Origin: Planctomycetota bacterium
GTDB taxonomy: Bacteria > Planctomycetota > Phycisphaerae > Sedimentisphaerales > Anaerohalosphaeraceae
Direction: 5' to 3'
Length of the DNA: 7,409 nt
NCBI GenBank assembly: GCA_012519365.1
Contig: JAAYQH010000127.1
Span: 1 to 7,409 of the forward strand
Part shown: positions 6,112-7,409 of the stretch, piece by piece
Layout of the letters: every line of letters starts with the position of its first letter
How positions within the stretch are numbered: the first letter of the stretch is position 1
The notes under the pieces: generated by a model
What the model saw: only the letters and a program-made list of their open reading frames with translations
Told to the model about the DNA's origin: nothing
The model's database searches: none
Translations under genes and position numbers: made by a program

Positions 6112-7409
6112 ATGAAGGAACGTCTGTTTCAATGTGATCAACACGGCACACGAATTCGCACCGAGGTTTTGGCCGGTGTGACGACCTATCTGACGATGGG
6201 GTATGTTATTTTCGTCAATCCGGAGATTCTTTCCCATGCCGGTATGGACAAGTCCGCTCAGATTGCCGTGACGTGTCTGGTTACGGCTGCGGCTACCCTT
6301 ATAACGGGACTGGTTGCCAATGCGCCCATTGCAATGGCACCAGGTATGGGCTTGAACGCCTTTTTTACCTATACTCTTGTGATCACCGAGGGGATTTCGT
6401 GGCAAACGGCACTGGGGGCGGTGTTTATTTCAGGATTTTTGTTCGTTTTGTTGACCCTGGCGGGGCTGCGACGAAAGTTGGTCGAGGCCATTCCGCCTTC
6501 ACTCGTTTCGGCTATTTCTGTAGGTATTGGACTTTTTATTGCGTTTATGGGCCTGCAGCATCTGGGCATTGTCCAGGCGCACCCCGAGACTCTTGTAAGT
6601 GCCGGGCCGATGAAGCCGACCATTTTAATTGGCCTGGCAGGGCTGGTCGTGATGATAGTGTGGGAGACCTGCCGTCTGCCCGGTGCGTTGCTGATAGGCA
6701 TTGCGTTTTCAACGCTTTTGGCGGCGGTATTTGGTTACATTAAACCGCCTGCACAATGGGTCTCGTTCCGCGTGGATATCTCACCGCTTGCGTTGAAGCT
6801 GGACATCTTTGGTGCCTTAAAATGGGGTTTGGCCTCAAGCGTCTTTACGCTGATGTTCATTGATATGTTTGACAGCATCGGCACGCTGTTGGCAGTTGCG
6901 CCGGCCATAGGCCTGACCGAACGGAACGGCAAAGGCAATAAGCTGGATCGGCTCCTGTTGATTGACGCCTGTGCAACGATGTTCGGGGCGTTGTGCGGCA
7001 CATCCACAACGACGGCCTACATCGAATCGGCCGCAGGCATTGAGCAGGGGGGTCGCACGGGTCTGACGTCGGTAATAACGGGGGTATTGTTTTTATTGTC
7101 GGTATTCTTTGTTCCGGTTGTGGGGATTGTCCCCGCTTATGCCACGGCACCGGCGCTGATAATGGTCGGGTTGTTTATGGCCAAACAGGTCCGAAATGTT
7201 GATTTTTCTGACTTACGCGAAGGCGTGCCGGCCTTTTTGATTATGATCCTGATCGCAATGAGTTACTCGATCAGCACTGGGCTTGCCTTCGGCTTTATTG
7301 CCTATACTTTGCTGGAAGTTGTTACCGGTCGGGCCGGTCGGATTCATCCGGCGATGTGGATCATCACCGGTTTGTCATTGTTATTTTTCGCCCAGAACTG
7401 GTTGACAGA
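6112..7409 (+). CDS. NCS2-family purine (adenine/guanine/hypoxanthine) permease, AzgA/PbuG/GhxP type, C-terminus just outside the window
   Basis: The frame runs from the ATG at 6112 to the right edge (432 codons). Family members are usually about 430-450 residues, so only a few residues should be missing. The family imports purine bases across the inner membrane by proton symport. The characteristic order of motifs is intact: RTEVLAGVTTYLTMGYVIFV (16-35), APGMGLNAFF (76-85) in the third membrane segment, FIDMFDSIGTL (249-259), and GTSTTTAYIES followed by GGRTGL (297-318). Asn82, Asp254 and Glu305 fall where the AzgA branch is believed to contact substrate. Most of the length is hydrophobic, consistent with the 14-helix NCS2 fold. 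Which purine is carried cannot be read from the sequence. The gene is divergent from the lipoprotein gene, with a candidate promoter at 6045-6073. I see no purine riboswitch in the short leader. Confidence 0.93.
   Translation, partial: MKERLFQCDQHGTRIRTEVLAGVTTYLTMGYVIFVNPEILSHAGMDKSAQIAVTCLVTAAATLITGLVANAPIAMAPGMGLNAFFTYTLVITEGISWQTALGAVFISGFLFVLLTLAGLRRKLVEAIPPSLVSAISVGIGLFIAFMGLQHLGIVQAHPETLVSAGPMKPTILIGLAGLVVMIVWETCRLPGALLIGIAFSTLLAAVFGYIKPPAQWVSFRVDISPLALKLDIFGALKWGLASSVFTLMFIDMFDSIGTLLAVAPAIGLTERNGKGNKLDRLLLIDACATMFGALCGTSTTTAYIESAAGIEQGGRTGLTSVITGVLFLLSVFFVPVVGIVPAYATAPALIMVGLFMAKQVRNVDFSDLREGVPAFLIMILIAMSYSISTGLAFGFIAYTLLEVVTGRAGRIHPAMWIITGLSLLFFAQNWLT

Noticed and set aside
6273..6743. 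A 156-codon plus-strand frame inside the permease gene
   Set aside because: It is out of frame with the permease, whose NCS2 motifs are continuous through this stretch. Its Gly/Cys/Arg-rich translation resembles nothing known to me.

Overview
The window reads as an ordinary chromosomal segment of a bacterium, most likely from the Planctomycetota (possibly a Phycisphaerae-type lineage). I infer this from the resemblance of three minus-strand proteins to families I associate with that group: the style of the SMC hinge, a lipoprotein joining a FlgI-like domain to HEAT repeats, and a Trp-rich membrane-anchored protein. No database search was possible, so the lineage is an inference. There are no rRNA or tRNA genes, CRISPR arrays, insertion sequences or phage genes.

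Layout. Three genes lie on the minus strand and, read right to left, are transcribed in this order: a FlgI-like/HEAT lipoprotein (4295-5914), the chromosome-organising ATPase SMC (564-4130), and the first 159 codons of a membrane-anchored protein of unknown function that leaves the window on the left (1-478). The gaps between them are 164 and 85 bases, without a convincing terminator in either, so partial co-transcription is possible. A nearly complete NCS2-family purine permease (6112 to the right edge) is divergent from them. The 197-base region between the lipoprotein and the permease carries a plausible sigma70-type promoter for each direction and a short inverted repeat between them.

How the genes relate. 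SMC acts on the nucleoid. The lipoprotein and the left-edge protein are predicted to be in the envelope, and the permease in the inner membrane. They share no evident pathway, and no partner genes (scpA/scpB, flagellar genes, purine salvage enzymes) are visible.

Most notable points. (1) The lipoprotein appears to be a FlgI-like, non-flagellar protein with HEAT repeats placed between the FlgI-like body and a FlgI-like C-terminal tail. (2) A perfect 16-bp tandem duplication upstream of smc creates a -35/-10 pair with exact 17-bp spacing. (3) The left-edge protein has an unusually Trp-rich conserved-looking region. I found no convincing new multi-gene system.
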